NCBI RefSeq assembly: GCF_029784135.1
Contig: NC_073746.1
Location: 103,060,515 to 103,124,514, forward strand
Direction of reading: 5' to 3'
From: Toxorhynchites rutilus septentrionalis
Lineage: Eukaryota; Arthropoda; Insecta; Diptera; Culicidae
DNA length: 64,000 nucleotides
Shown here: positions 1-10,329 of the stretch, piece by piece
Layout of the letters: the number at the start of each line of letters is the position of its first letter
Position numbering within the stretch: the stretch's first letter is position 1
Translations under genes and position numbers: made by a program
Notes under the pieces: generated by a model
What the model saw: only the letters and a program-made list of their open reading frames with translations
The model's database searches: none
Told to the model about the DNA's origin: nothing

Positions 1-204
1 AACAATAGAAGCAAATAAATCAATGCAACTTCCATTTGTTAACATTGAAATATGTGTAAACTGCAATGAATGGGAGCTAAAACAATACACGCAAAACTGT
101 CTAACTGACGTCTCATTGCACTAATTCATGCAGTGATCTTTGTATTAGAATTCTGGAATAATTTTAATTAGATCCCACAACATTATTCCAATACCACATT
201 TTGT

Positions 205-555
205 CAAATATATACCGAGATTTTGTATTGTCAAATCCTTGCGCTGTTACTACTGTCAGTGGTCTTCATGCCAATTTTGAGCGCGATCTGTCGTTTAGTT
301 TGTTCACAGATTCATTAAAAACAAGTTAACTTTTTTTGCTCGATGATTTTAATATGATTTTGATTTGATATGTTGTTGATGTTGCAATGGCAATTCTTAG
401 ATACAGCTATAAAAAGAGTTTCGATGATTGGATTGTTCGTTGTTTAAAGCATATTGCTTCAGATGGAGCCTATTTTTAAGACTATAATATGAATATAGAT
501 GATAATTGATACATTTACTTTAAAAACAAAAATTCCCGGTATATATGGGAGTACA
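205..555 (+). mobile_element. Short mariner-derived element with inverted ends
   Basis: The left end (atatataccgagatttt) recurs inverted near 532-550 (aaaattcccggtatatat), so the two ends face each other like terminal inverted repeats. Positions about 220-350 are the reverse complement of the 5' untranslated end of the mariner at 35045-35217; shared words include aaaaaaagttaacttgtt and gacagtag. It is probably an internally deleted derivative of that mariner. No coding capacity is seen inside. The exact boundaries and the target duplication are uncertain. Confidence 0.45.
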
Positions 556-935
556 AATATGTTTCCAGCGTTTTTTTTTTTTGAAAATTCAACGTTTTAT
601 CATAAAAAGAAGAGAAGTCACAGATTATTCAAAGTACTGTCCATCGCTAGCTACAACCTTCTCTCATCTTTATGGTAGCATACAGATTCCACGTTGAAAG
701 AAGGACTGGTCTTTTGAGGCACACCAATCATCGACACATTTTTTGGAATCATTATAGGAGAAAAATGGTGAATACGGCGAGTGGGGCAAGATTTCCCATT
801 TGATGTTCTTCAGGTAGTTTTTGACACCAATTGCAACATGGGGCCGAGCGTTGTCATGTTGCAGAAACACCTTGTCGTATCTATCGGCGTATTGCCAACT
901 CTTGTCATTCAGGGCTCGGTTCAAACGCATCAATT
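556..935 (-). pseudogene. Mariner transposase, C-terminal remnant
   Basis: The minus strand encodes LQHDNARPHVA, the second catalytic Asp block of mariner (DD34D) transposases, then NYLKNIKWEILPHSPYSP, where family members place the third Asp. Here that Asp is lost (SPFF). The reading resumes at the extreme C-terminus (QSFFQRGI, then residues ending VVASDGQYFE after a stop), so the domain between is deleted. The N-terminal helix-turn-helix half is absent. It cannot encode an active enzyme. It lies beside, and opposite to, the mariner 5' end at 205-555. Confidence 0.75.
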
Positions 936-969
936 GTTATCGGTTTTCTCCTACTCGAGAAAGTATTTT

Positions 970-1501
970 TAGCAAAAATTTACATAGTATGAATACTTGC
1001 AAAGTAAACACTATAGTGCTTATGCATTCTATGCCAAGAATGCATTTTTTTTATTACGAACTGTGCGTCAAATATGAGAGTTTAGATCATGCGTAATATA
1101 AAGTCTATTTAGAACTAAAAATCCTTTGAGTGACTATTAGACTAATAGACTAATAGTCCATTGATGCAAACGATAGCAAGATTACTTTGGTTTTATATTA
1201 ATATCTATTAAAGTCAATGGAGCACATTGCTTTATGATCTTGTGAACTTCAGAATGACTTGGGAGACCTATAACATCTAATGTTTGTATAAATATAAAGC
1301 CAGCATAACACGCGGGCTCTATGGACGATTTTGGGTTAGATTTCTTGTTACGAATGTTTAACCTGTTCGTACATTGTGTGGTTATTTGCCCCCCGTGAAA
1401 AGAAACGTTGTTTCTCGTAGCCAGTATACCTTTCATCATAAAGTTCCCCAGCCTGTTTATATTCTTCGTTTTGTTGAGGTTATATACAGAAAATGTTGTT
1501 C
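970..1501. other. No recognisable gene
   Basis: AT-rich spacer. It holds a short run of direct repeats (gactattagactaatagac) near 1131-1160 and an 85-codon open frame on the minus strand with no family resemblance that I can see. I see nothing else. Confidence 0.5.
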
Positions 1502-1784
<283 letters not shown>

Positions 1785-1789
1785 AAATT

Positions 1790-2439
1790 CCATGACCACT
1801 CAATGCGAAAGCTAAAAAGAAACTGAATGAATTCCCGAGCTGGCATACGCTTATATACATATTTTTGTGATTTTTATAACTTGCTTTCAAGGCAATATTT
1901 TCGCTATTGAAACAAGTTTTTGAATCAAAAAGTAACAAACGTATAACGCGTAGACATTTTATCTTTTGAATTAAGTGGTTATCATACGATTTCTTTCAGT
2001 TGACTAGGAGGTGCTAACGTTCGAAATCTTGTTGTTCCAGCTCTCGTTTTCGAAACTTTGAACTGACACCCCATTATAGAGAAGAAAGACGCAGTTCTAC
2101 GTCAAAAAAAAACTGGAATCACTCCGGCGGGGCATTATCACACGTCCGTTTTCGTTAGGTCACTTTCACGTATCTCCTTCACGAGCCCGCCATTCTTCAG
2201 TGGCATATCTAGACAAATTAGGCTCGATCATTGTACACAACAAATAAAAAATTTAAAAACAAAAATATTGTGGAATTTCAGATTCATAAAACAGAAATGA
2301 ATTTACAACAAAGAGTTTGTATTGAATTTTGTGTTAAAAATAGATTCGAACAATTTTTTAAACGATGGCAACGTTTCAGGCATGGAGGATGACAAACGCA
2401 GTGAAAGACCGTCACATCGATAGTCGACCATAACACTGA
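1790..2439. other. No recognisable gene
   Basis: AT-rich spacer. A word near 2091-2106 (gcagttctacgtcaaa) weakly resembles the TTGACGTRGGACTA ends described at 7848, but no element can be built around it. Confidence 0.4.
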
Positions 2440-3230
2440 TAATCTAATCTGTTGGTGAGCGGAAAACCCGAAGAAGGGATGGTCCGATTTTAGCCTCCTG
2501 TATTTTGTTGTATTCGTCTCTTCCCCTAGATCAATATAGTGGAGAGAAAAATCGGAAAATTTTCGGAAAATTCTGAAGGAAGGTCGGAATATTCGGAAAA
2601 TTGAATTCCCACATGTTCGAAAATCACATAATAATAAGCGTTGTTAGTCCATTCGATGTTTGCGCTATCGAAATTGATCTTTGTGCGTAAGTGGAAATGG
2701 ATTTTCAGGCGAAATATCGCATTACCATATTATATCTTATATCTTATATCTATAAATAAAAATGGAAGGCCAAATGTGTTGGTAAGACCCGAGAAAGGAA
2801 TGGTTCAATTTGAGTCATCTATATTTCGTTGTATTCGTCTCTTCCCGTAGATCAATATAGCGGAGAGAAAAATCGGAAAATTCGGAAAATTGAATTCCCA
2901 TATGTTCTACAATTAGCTAAGCGTTGTTAGTCCATTTGATGTTGGCGCAAACGAAATTGATTTTTGTTCGAAAGTGGAAAACGATTTTCAGACGGAATAA
3001 CGCATTCCTATATCTTCTATCTATATAAACAAAAATGGAAGGCCAAATGTGTTGGTGTTCCCTAAACCCGGTGTGCACATCAAACATGTATTCCATGCAA
3101 CGGAGAAACATGTTATTTCAAAATGCTTGAAGAATCTTGAACGAGAATTGTGTCTGAATAAAATTTTATGTTATAAGGACGATTTTTTGTAGAAGTACTA
3201 AACAATTATAAAGAAATTGTAAAGGGTAAT
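2440..3230 (+). repeat. Helitron-family internal fragments, about 300-bp duplicated unit
   Basis: Two diverged copies of a unit lie in tandem. Each has ggccaaatgtgttggt, a cgagaaa/gaagggatggt block, gtattcgtctcttcccc, gaaaaatcggaaaatt, agcgttgttagtccatt and an 'aaaatggaaggccaaatg' restart near 2759 and 3033. The same blocks occur inside the Helitrons at 6437-7480 and 57846-59290. The segment from about 3090 (atgtattccatgcaacggagaaac) matches the right part of those Helitrons. The CTAG 3' end is missing, so this is a truncated copy. Confidence 0.55.
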
Positions 3231-3389
3231 CAATCAATGAAGAGTTCAGTCTAGTCTAAAATAAAAATTTCGCATGACTTCAATTTACTCAAGAGACGAA
3301 TGACCTCTCAGAGTTTAAAGTCTCTTTTATTCAAAACCTAACCTAACTTCAATTTAGAGGCGGATGATTATGATGATTATGATCATGAT

Positions 3390-3600
3390 TATTCCCATAT
3401 TATCATGCCACGTGTTTGGGTTCGATTCCCGTTCTGGCCGGGGGATTTTTCGTCAATGTAATTTCCTTCGACTTGCACTGTGCTCACGCGTATTCTAGAG
3501 CTTGCCCCTTGGAATACATTCAAGAGGCGTTATTTGGCTTAAGAAATCTCAAGTAAGTATAATATATGACATTAGTTAATGCATACGTTGCATTGTTAAC
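3390..3600 (+). mobile_element. SINE A (tRNA-derived), 5'-incomplete copy
   Basis: It contains the B-box-like block gggttcgattcccgttctgg, then the SINE A body (gggggatttttcgtcaa, cttgccccttggaatacatt, gttatttggcttaagaaat). The A-box half of the tRNA-like head is replaced by a degraded atgatt repeat. It is collinear with the fuller copy at 22697-22970. Confidence 0.7.
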
Positions 3601-6029
3601 ATAGGTCAACGAAAAGATTTCATTGTTCCTTTTTTTTCATTGTTTCGGATATTACTTTAGAAAGAGATAAAATTAAATATCTAAATCTTTAGAACAATTT
3701 GTTGTTAGTTTTGAAAAGGGTAGATAGTTGGGATGGTTTAGTCGCCACTTTCTCGTAACCTTCAAGAAAGTCAATTTGAAAATCAAAATTACTGCTCAGC
3801 CATAACAAATGACTGCTCGATGGCTGAAGAAATACTAGACCATAAATCGCAAATGACATCCAAATGTCAATTGTTTCTCCTTTCCATAGAGTGACGCCAA
3901 CGATTGCTCAGTGGCAGAGTTTGAAATTTCCTCTCGATAATGGAATCTTTCATACTCCCGCAAATTTCAAACGGGTAAGTTGCGATGCATAATGCTTTCA
4001 ATTTGTTCTACACTTCAAATCAATCATATACAAGTTACATTTCCGTAATGTCCATTTCACATAAAATAATCAAGTGGAATGGTAAAATTTCGCTGAAGGC
4101 ATTTATCATCACAAGAATCTTTTTTTTTCAGTTCTATTGCCGATACCATATGGCTCCTTTTTGGCAAAACCCCAGAAATCCGACTGTAAATGAAATCAAA
4201 TAAATGCCGATTCCAATCTTAACGCTTCATAAATATGTAATATCCGGCGCAGACCGTTGCCACCACCACCAGTGAGGGAAGGCTGTGCAGGAGAATGTCT
4301 CTTCGATCCGGCCGGGTACTGCTAATAACCTGAAGCCCCTCGAAATCCAAAACAAGTGCTAAAAACGCGAACGTTACCACTGGGGCACCACCAAAAAAAA
4401 ACGTCCCGGAAGTGAGATTTCACTCCAACCAGAACAGCGTTGTTCCATTTTTCAAATCCTTCCCTTCGTTTTTCACCATACCAGGCTGAAGGGAATAAAC
4501 AAACAACCAGCCACCAGACGAACGAAGGGAAGAGGCAAACCAGCGGACCCCGGCGAAGATCCCAAACGGCACCAGGAGAGCCAAATCCAGCCAAATCGTA
4601 TAAATAAATGCAAAATGTGTAACGGCACGAAACGTGGATAAAAGTGGGAAGGCTGACGTTTGGGTTCCACCTGAGGCTAAATCGTGGCGTGGTTTCACTT
4701 TAATTTAGCACAACAAAAGAAAACTGTTACGGTGCAACCTTAAATGGAAATTATTGGACGAGGGATTTACAAAGTAACATTGGGACATAATATTCTCTAT
4801 TTTAGACTGCTGTCTAATCCACAGAAGGTGAATGCCACAACATTCCGGCCCTTCTCCCGTTATTTTTCAGTCAAGTTGAAGGGCATCGTAATGACACTCA
4901 TCCCACCCATTCCAGTCGCTTTGACACGCTTTCAGGGAAACCCCCGGCTCTCCCACGGCAGAAAAACGCTCGCAATGTATGGGACTCTAATCAGAGAACA
5001 TGCGCACTATTACGCACAAATCATTGACTGGGTTTCTGCTGCATGCCATCGGAATTCTGGTCAGCATTCCAAATGTCACGTTCCAAGACAAGCTAGCTAA
5101 GTTGAAAACGAACAAGGGGTAGATTTATTTTCAGGATAGTTGAGATTATTTCATATCAATCATCGCGAGCTTCGGAAAGGGAGGAATTATACTAACGGAA
5201 AGGAAAAAGATGGCATATTTTAAGTCGGGCTTATTTCAATTATCCTTCCAGGCGTTCAACATTCATCTTAATGCAGTGTCATCTGGTTTGTATTCACATG
5301 GGTTCGTATGAGTTTGTGGCATGCTGTAAATGTATTTGTGTGTAAACATTCCACAGAGAAAACGGGTATATTTCTGGAAAAAAATCTCTATAATTAGGGG
5401 AAGGTAGTCCTAGTGCGACCGATCCGACTCCTTTTGGGATCTCGGCGCAGCTTACCGAATTATTGGTAGCGTCAAATGAAAGGTGTCACATCGTTGACAA
5501 TTTAGTTGTATGACGACGAGCTTAAACTTTCGGGGTTAAATATTCACCAAACAACGACGCGTATAATTTTAGTAAGCTACTATTTCTCGTAGTCCAAAAT
5601 CTAGAATCCAATCTTTATTGTGATATAACACATGTACTTTACAACTATGGCTACTGGTTACCGGCTAATTGTAACTCTAACGATCAAAAGCAAATAAAAA
5701 AGAGATCGAAGAAGAGAAACTGCCTAAAAAACTGACCAATTGCGCAACACTAGTGGTGCGTTTTCTAGATACACTGCGTTTAGCAGTCGGTTTAGAGGTG
5801 AATTCTACACAGATTACATAATTTAAAAATGCGAATCAAATCTAATCTTAAACTTGTCAATGAGCTTTTTACTGAATCTTACGTTTTGCCACCGTTTTGT
5901 GTTTTCGAAGGAAAATTTAGATTTTTGACCTATACGGAAAATTAGTTCAATGTTTTTTTAGATGTCGATAAATTACAAAATTAAGCAATTTCGATTGGTT
6001 ATGGTCTGCTCAACAAAATACGCTATATA
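3601..6029. other. Apparently single-copy sequence without a supported gene
   Basis: This 2.4-kb stretch has no repeat match elsewhere in the window. Around 4230-5100 it is more GC-balanced. It contains a 118-codon open frame on the plus strand (4744-5100) and overlapping open frames on the minus strand (4322-4698). None shows a recognisable domain, and no splice-bounded exon could be defended. At 5396 a taggggaaggtagtcc word resembles the TAGGGG start of the MITEs at 6030 and 45089, but no partner end was found. Confidence 0.4.
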
Positions 6030-6368
6030 GGGGAAGTTCGGGAAAGACGGACACCCCTGTATAATTGAAAAATAACACTTTTATTTTATATTTCAATGAT
6101 GTACAAACTTGCAATACTTTGACACTTATTTTTCACGCCTAGCTGGCTTTCTGTTAAAATTGTAAAATAAAAAAGCTGTTTTAAACATGAAAAATTGGGA
6201 AAAAAATACAAGCACTTCTAGGTGATTTCAGTGTTGCCTTTTTGTTCGATCGTTTTTAAGGCCTATTTTAAGACCTCCAAAACTTATCGAGTTCATAAAC
6301 TTGAATTTTCAGTTAGGGTCTATCTTTCCCACACTAGGTGTCCATCTCACCAAGTGTCCGTTTTCCCC
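6030..6368. mobile_element. MITE with GGGGAA...ACGGACAC inverted ends
   Basis: The left end (ggggaagttcgggaaagacggacac) and the reverse complement of the right end (ggggaaaacggacac) form imperfect inverted repeats. Related GGGG-starting ends with the gacggaca word occur at 30490-30996. It is non-coding and the boundaries are approximate. Confidence 0.45.
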
Positions 6369-6436
6369 GACTCAATGTTATTGTTTCAAAGATGACGCAC
6401 ACATTCATTTTGCAAAATTTCTGCCTCAATGACAAA

Positions 6437-7480
6437 TCCATACATATAAAAATGGATTTCTGTCTGTCTTTCTTATTCTTATGTACTCGGAAATTACTGA
6501 AACGATCGACGTGTATATTTGTATGTAGGGGTTTTTGGGGCCGGGGAAGGTTTATTAAGATAGTTTGAGACCACTCCATCTTCTCTAAGGGGTGGGGAGG
6601 GTGTGTGCGGATACTGTCATCCGAATGAAACACAAATTTCTGCATAACTCGAAAACTAATCAAACAAATGGGATCAAACTTGGCATATATAGGTTTTAGG
6701 GATCGATAAACGATTCTATGGTGGTTCGACACTCCTCCCCCCTTTCTTAGGGGGAGAGAGGTTGCCATAAAAACAAGCAAATGAAGCCAAATTTGGGATG
6801 TGAGGATTTTTGGGTACGAGAAATGTTTCTATGATGGGCCTCTGGAATGGAGAGGAGGTCCCATAAAAATATTACACATAGTTCAACCAAACATAGCAAT
6901 TGAAAATTTTCGGAAAACTCTGAAGGAAAATTGGAAGATTCAGAAAATTAAATTTACATAGTGGCAAAATTCAAATTATATAGTGCAAGCGTTGTTAGTT
7001 CATTTGATGTTTGCGCTAACGAAATTGATCTTTGTTCGAAACTGGAAATGGGTTTTCAGGTCATAAAACACACTCCTGTATCTTCTTCTATCTATACAAG
7101 TATAAAAAGGATCGCCGAATGTGTTGATAAGAGCAAAACTCGCGAAAGGGATGGTCCGATTTAGGGTTGTCTTTATTATATCATATTTTCTGTATCACAC
7201 ATTTATTCCATGTAACGGAGAAACTTGTTATTTGCAAGTGGTTGAAAAATCTTGAACGAGAATTGTGTCTAAAAATAATCTGATATTATAATGACGAGAT
7301 TTGGTAGAAGTACTAAGTATTTTATAGTAAAAGGTAATTTCAAATGGTCGATTGGAAGATCAGTCAATGAACATTCTGCGATTGGACCCATGAACGTTTG
7401 CTTAGCAAACACATAAATGTTTGAAGGTATTGATAGCAAAGATAAATTTTTAGCGGGACGAAGTTTGCCGGGTCAGTTAG
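6437..7480 (+). mobile_element. Non-autonomous Helitron
   Basis: It starts with TC (tccatacatataaaaatgg) after an A. It ends gcgggacgaagtttgccggg then tcagttag before a T. That is the hairpin plus CTRR-like 3' terminus of Helitrons, with CTAG decayed to TTAG. Inside are copies of the ctgcataactcg/ggttttaggg/cctccccc unit and the aagcgttgttag block seen at 2440. It encodes no Rep/helicase, so it would depend on an autonomous partner. The open frames are by-products of the repeats. Confidence 0.75.
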
Positions 7481-7525
7481 TTTGATTATAAAAAAAGACC
7501 TGGGCTATCAATTTGTGGTGAATTT

Positions 7526-7845
7526 GTGGGTTACAAGCGCGTAACTCAATCTTCCATAAGTAATCCGAACAGTTCCGTTAGAGATATGGTGAAAAAAGTA
7601 AATCAAAGCAGAACTTTCGTGCGAAATACAAAAAAAGGGAGGGATTGCACACCAAAAAAATCCAAAAGTCACCGAATCGCAATGAACGACAGAATATGGT
7701 ATCAAAACCACGTGCACGGAAGCTCTCAGATGCTGACAACGGTTTTTGATTGCCTCGTTAAGGATGACGAAACGTATATCAAAACAGACTTCTAGTAGCT
7801 TCCGGAGCTCCAGTTCTTTACTGCTCATCATAAGTTTGATGTTTC
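7526..7845 (+). pseudogene. Diverged DD37E-type transposase remnant
   Basis: The translation aligns with residues about 80-165 of the intact DD37E transposases in this window: NPNSSVRDMVKKVN (against RSSVRDVANKLN) and KDDETYIKTDF (against MDDETYVKADF, the first catalytic Asp block). A stop follows, then LPELQFFTAHHKFDVS. It is a different, older subfamily. The frame is cut at about 7847 by the inverted-end element that begins TTGACGTAGGACTA. Confidence 0.7.
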
Positions 7846-8367
7846 TGTTGACGTAGGACTACGTCTAACCGGAAGATATAGGGGGTGAAACGGAAATCCA
7901 GGCACTGAACAAGTAGGAAAAAATGCAAGATTTGGAACGCTTATAACTCGAGCATTTCTCAATAGATCGCAAAGGTTTTTGCATCAATTGATAGGAAATA
8001 TATCTACGCATCTATCATAACGAATAACATTTCATTTTTCTTGAGATAAATAATTGAATAATTGTGAAATATCAAGCCTTGTCAAAATGCACTATGTGCC
8101 CATTTTTGATTGGTCCATTTTGTGCTCCTCAAATCGTACCGACCAAAACGGGCAACCAGAGCAGCAGCGAAATACAATGAAGCACGATTGGAAAGGAAAA
8201 AGAAAAAAATGAACGAAACATTGGTCGCAGTCTCACACATGCGTAATTCTCGAGCCAGCCAGTCAGCTTAAAAATCCCCGCTCCGCTGCCGTAACGATCA
8301 TTCTCATTCAAACCGTACACCACATCGGTTCGCATCACAACACATCAACAAACCAACCCAAGCAGCC

Positions 8368-8745
8368 ATGTCTGGACATGGTAAAGGAGGAAAATGAAGG
8401 GAAAGGCAAAATCCCGCTCGAACCGTGTTGATCTGGAGTTCCCCGCAAGGGTAGCTAGGCCGAGCGCGTTAGTACCAGTGCACCAGTCCACCTAGCCGTC
8501 GTTATATAGTTTCGGCCGCCGAAGTGATCGAGTTAGCTGGCAAAGCTGCTCGCGACGATAAGAAAACCCGCATTCGGAACAGAACACATTCGGTTCGGTG
8601 GACATCAAGACAACAGGCAGTTGCAGCGAGTAGCGAGTGCCAAACGCAATCGCAAAACGGCAGCTGGTAGCAGAAGAAAAAAGTTTGTTCTTTATACAAT
8701 CTGCTTTGGTGGCAAATCCAGAACAAGGCGGCATCAAGGGCGTTC
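8368..8745 (+). pseudogene. Histone H2A pseudogene 1
   Basis: It starts ATG with MSGHGKGGK. With frameshifts allowed, the H2A core follows: GKAKSRSNR, the ERV..APV..LA block, then VLELAG-like sequence and AARDDKKTRI. Possible remains of LLSGVTIAQGG lie at 8701-8738. The span (378 bp) is about that of an H2A coding region. Breaks visible: a lost base after GGK that gives TGA, deletion of about nine codons where VGRIHRLL would be, an in-frame TAG where NYAERV has Tyr, and a deletion before the YLAAEVLE block. An inverted CCAAT box (gattggtcc) lies at about 8109. The gene cannot make a histone. Confidence 0.8.
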
Positions 8746-8810
8746 GAAATGGTTTTTTTTCAAAACCACGAGTACTAAGTTTTCTAAATTGGAACCATTC
8801 CATAAAACAA

Positions 8811-8826
8811 GGCGCTTTTCAGGGCC
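8811..8826 (+). terminator. Histone mRNA 3' stem-loop (one mismatch)
   Basis: ggcgcttttcagggcc fits the metazoan histone 3'-processing stem-loop GGYYYTTTTNARRRCC except for one G in the 5' stem. A purine-rich aaaaaagagt lies about 12 nt downstream, where the U7-binding histone downstream element is expected. It sits about 65 bp after the end of pseudogene 1. Confidence 0.75.
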
Positions 8827-9044
8827 ATTAAGCCTTCCAAAAAAGAGTTTAGGAGATACAGTTCAATGCTTTCTATAACATTATCCAAAATAATAATAAA
8901 ACACAAATTGATTTTTTCATAATTTGTTTGCCAGGATCTGATGAGTATGTGAATTTGGCAGTTGTTCTGAGCTTATTGATAGTTGGGGACTTTCCTGATT
9001 ATTCATTTTTCACCAATTCTTAAATTGTTTCCAGATTGAAAGTA

Positions 9045-9252
9045 CAGTAATTTACAATTAGTTCGACATTTAGCTAATTGGACGGACTTATTTAGTTGGA
9101 CATTTTTGTAAACATAGAGATCCAAATTATGACCCCACATTGAAAGTCGACACTGTACCACTGTCATCGTAAATGTTCAATTACAGGTTGAAATCGCCTC
9201 CAATGCGACAATGAGTGGCGCTTCGGCACGTCGCATTGAATGTAATTTACTG
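9045..9252. mobile_element. Small TA-flanked MITE
   Basis: Begins TA|cagtaatttaca and ends tgtaatttactg|TA. The 208-bp body contains a small hairpin (caatgcgac...gtcgcattg, 9190-9240). The 3' half (cggcacgtcgcatt) recurs at 9966-9990 after H2A pseudogene 2, so either the MITE predates duplication of the unit or its right end is mis-set. Confidence 0.4.
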
Positions 9253-9409
9253 TAAAATATGTCACAAGCTGGATGGGAAGAAATTTTCCAACTGTGAAAG
9301 CTGTGGCGAGTGGCAAATGCAATCGCTAAACAGAAAGGTTTAGCCAAACAAGATGGGGATATCGAGTGATAACAAAACAATAAACTCTTTAGATTGAAGA
9401 TAATTTTGT

Positions 9410-9425
9410 GATCCTGAAAAGGACC
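9410..9425 (-). terminator. Histone-type 3' stem-loop on the minus strand
   Basis: Read on the minus strand this is ggtccttttcaggatc, the histone stem-loop consensus with one mismatch in the 3' stem. It would belong to a minus-strand histone gene lying to its right, but that ground is now the promoter side of H2A pseudogene 2. Its own gene is probably lost. Confidence 0.55.
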
Positions 9426-9584
9426 CTTTTTAGCCTGCATGTGAATCCAACGAGCGAACAAATCGTAATGAATGTATTTTTTGCCATCGCTCCCTTTAAA
9501 CGCTCATTCGTTCGTCTCGTTGGACTCGCCCCTCTGGCTGAGTCAGCCGATTTGTCTCTATCCTGTGAGTGTGTACCGCTAGAG

Positions 9585-9591
9585 TATAAAA
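9585..9591 (+). promoter_or_regulatory. TATA box upstream of H2A pseudogene 2
   Basis: tataaaa lies about 70 bp before the decayed start codon at 9661. A ttcaaaccgt initiator-like word follows at about 9623, and a matching ttcaaaccgt occurs before pseudogene 1 at about 8308. Promoter DNA is therefore retained, which argues against a processed (retroposed) copy. Confidence 0.55.
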
Positions 9592-9660
9592 CACGCGGAC
9601 CCCAAAAAAATATCTTATTTTCTTTCAAACCGTAAACCCGTGTGGTTGTACGGCATCGGC

Positions 9661-9893
9661 ATCGTGGACGTAACAAAGGAGGACAAGTTAAGGGAAAGGC
9701 AAAGTCTCACTCGAACCGTGCAGGTCTCCAGTTCCCTGTTGGTCGCATTCACTGATTGCTCCGCAAGGGTAACTAGGCCGAACGGATTGGTGCCGGAGCA
9801 CCAGTATACCTAACAGCGGTTATAGAGTTTCGGCCGTCGGAGTGCTCGAGTTGGCTTGCAAAGCTGCTCACGACAATCAGAAAACCCGCATCA
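9661..9893 (+). pseudogene. Histone H2A pseudogene 2 (3' part replaced)
   Basis: Aligned to the H2A coding sequence, the start is atcgtggacgt (ATG lost, one base missing). Then follow [21 protein letters not shown], a damaged LLRKGN.AERIGAGAPVYL block, and the VLELA..AA...KKTRI block with frameshifts. Unlike pseudogene 1 it keeps VGRIH. After KKTRI the H2A C-terminus is replaced by sequence shared with 9220-9400 (gtcacaagctggatggg, gtggcgagtggcaaa). It is non-functional. Confidence 0.8.
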
Positions 9894-10130
9894 AGAACAG
9901 AGCAGAGCGGTTCGGCGCTCATCAAGGCAACAATTAGTTTCAGTGAGTGGCAAAGTGTTCCTCCGGCACGTCGCATTAAATGTAATTTACTGAACAACAT
10001 GTCACAAGCTGGATGGGAAGAAATTTTCCAACTGTGAAAGCTGTGGCGAGTGGCAAACGCAATAGCTAAACAGGAAGGTTTAACCGAACAAGATGGGAAT
10101 ATCGAGTGATAACAAAAACACAACACCAAA

Positions 10131-10146
10131 GGTTCTTTTCAGAACC
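10131..10146 (+). terminator. Histone mRNA 3' stem-loop, perfect consensus
   Basis: ggttcttttcagaacc matches GGYYYTTTTNARRRCC at all 16 positions, with a 6-bp stem and a TTTC loop. A purine-rich cataaagagt follows 12-15 nt later, as a histone downstream element would. It lies about 240 bp after the H2A-like coding remnant, because foreign sequence sits between. Confidence 0.8.
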
Positions 10147-10329
10147 ATCAACATATTCATAAAGAGTAAACAGTAAACTAATCCATTTTTCAGGTAGACA
10201 GGTAGGTATTCACGAATTCAAAATAAAACAATATATTTAAAATATATATTTAACAAAAGCTGTCCCCTTTGTATAGTCCTACGTCACTCCGGTTATGTCC
10301 CCGACATTACCCACCCGTCTTTTTTTAGA

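Larger units (their letters stand above)
7848..10286 (+). mobile_element. Inverted-end element carrying two histone H2A pseudogenes
   Basis: The left end ttgacgtaggacta and right end tagtcctacgtca are inverted copies. The left end interrupts the transposase remnant at 7526-7845, which argues for transposition rather than simple local duplication. The first 270 bp (gtctaaccgga, gaaaaaatg, atttctacgcatct-like blocks, aattgaataattgt, gattggtcc) are homologous to the 5' part of the element at 50959-52252. The interior holds two H2A-derived units, each with histone 3' signals, a TA-flanked MITE and 8880-9040, where I see nothing. No transposase is encoded. The right boundary is less certain than the left. 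Confidence 0.55.

Noticed and set aside
4322..5100. Host exons in the balanced-composition stretch at 4.3-5.1 kb
   Set aside because: Competing open frames on both strands, no recognisable domain and no convincing splice-bounded frame.
6334..6780. 148-codon minus frame, and similar frames at 43662-44398
   Set aside because: They follow the Helitron repeat units (VMQKFVFH recurring) and are by-products.
8368..8745. A functional histone H2A gene
   Set aside because: Stops, frameshifts and deletion of the VGRIHRLL region rule out a product.
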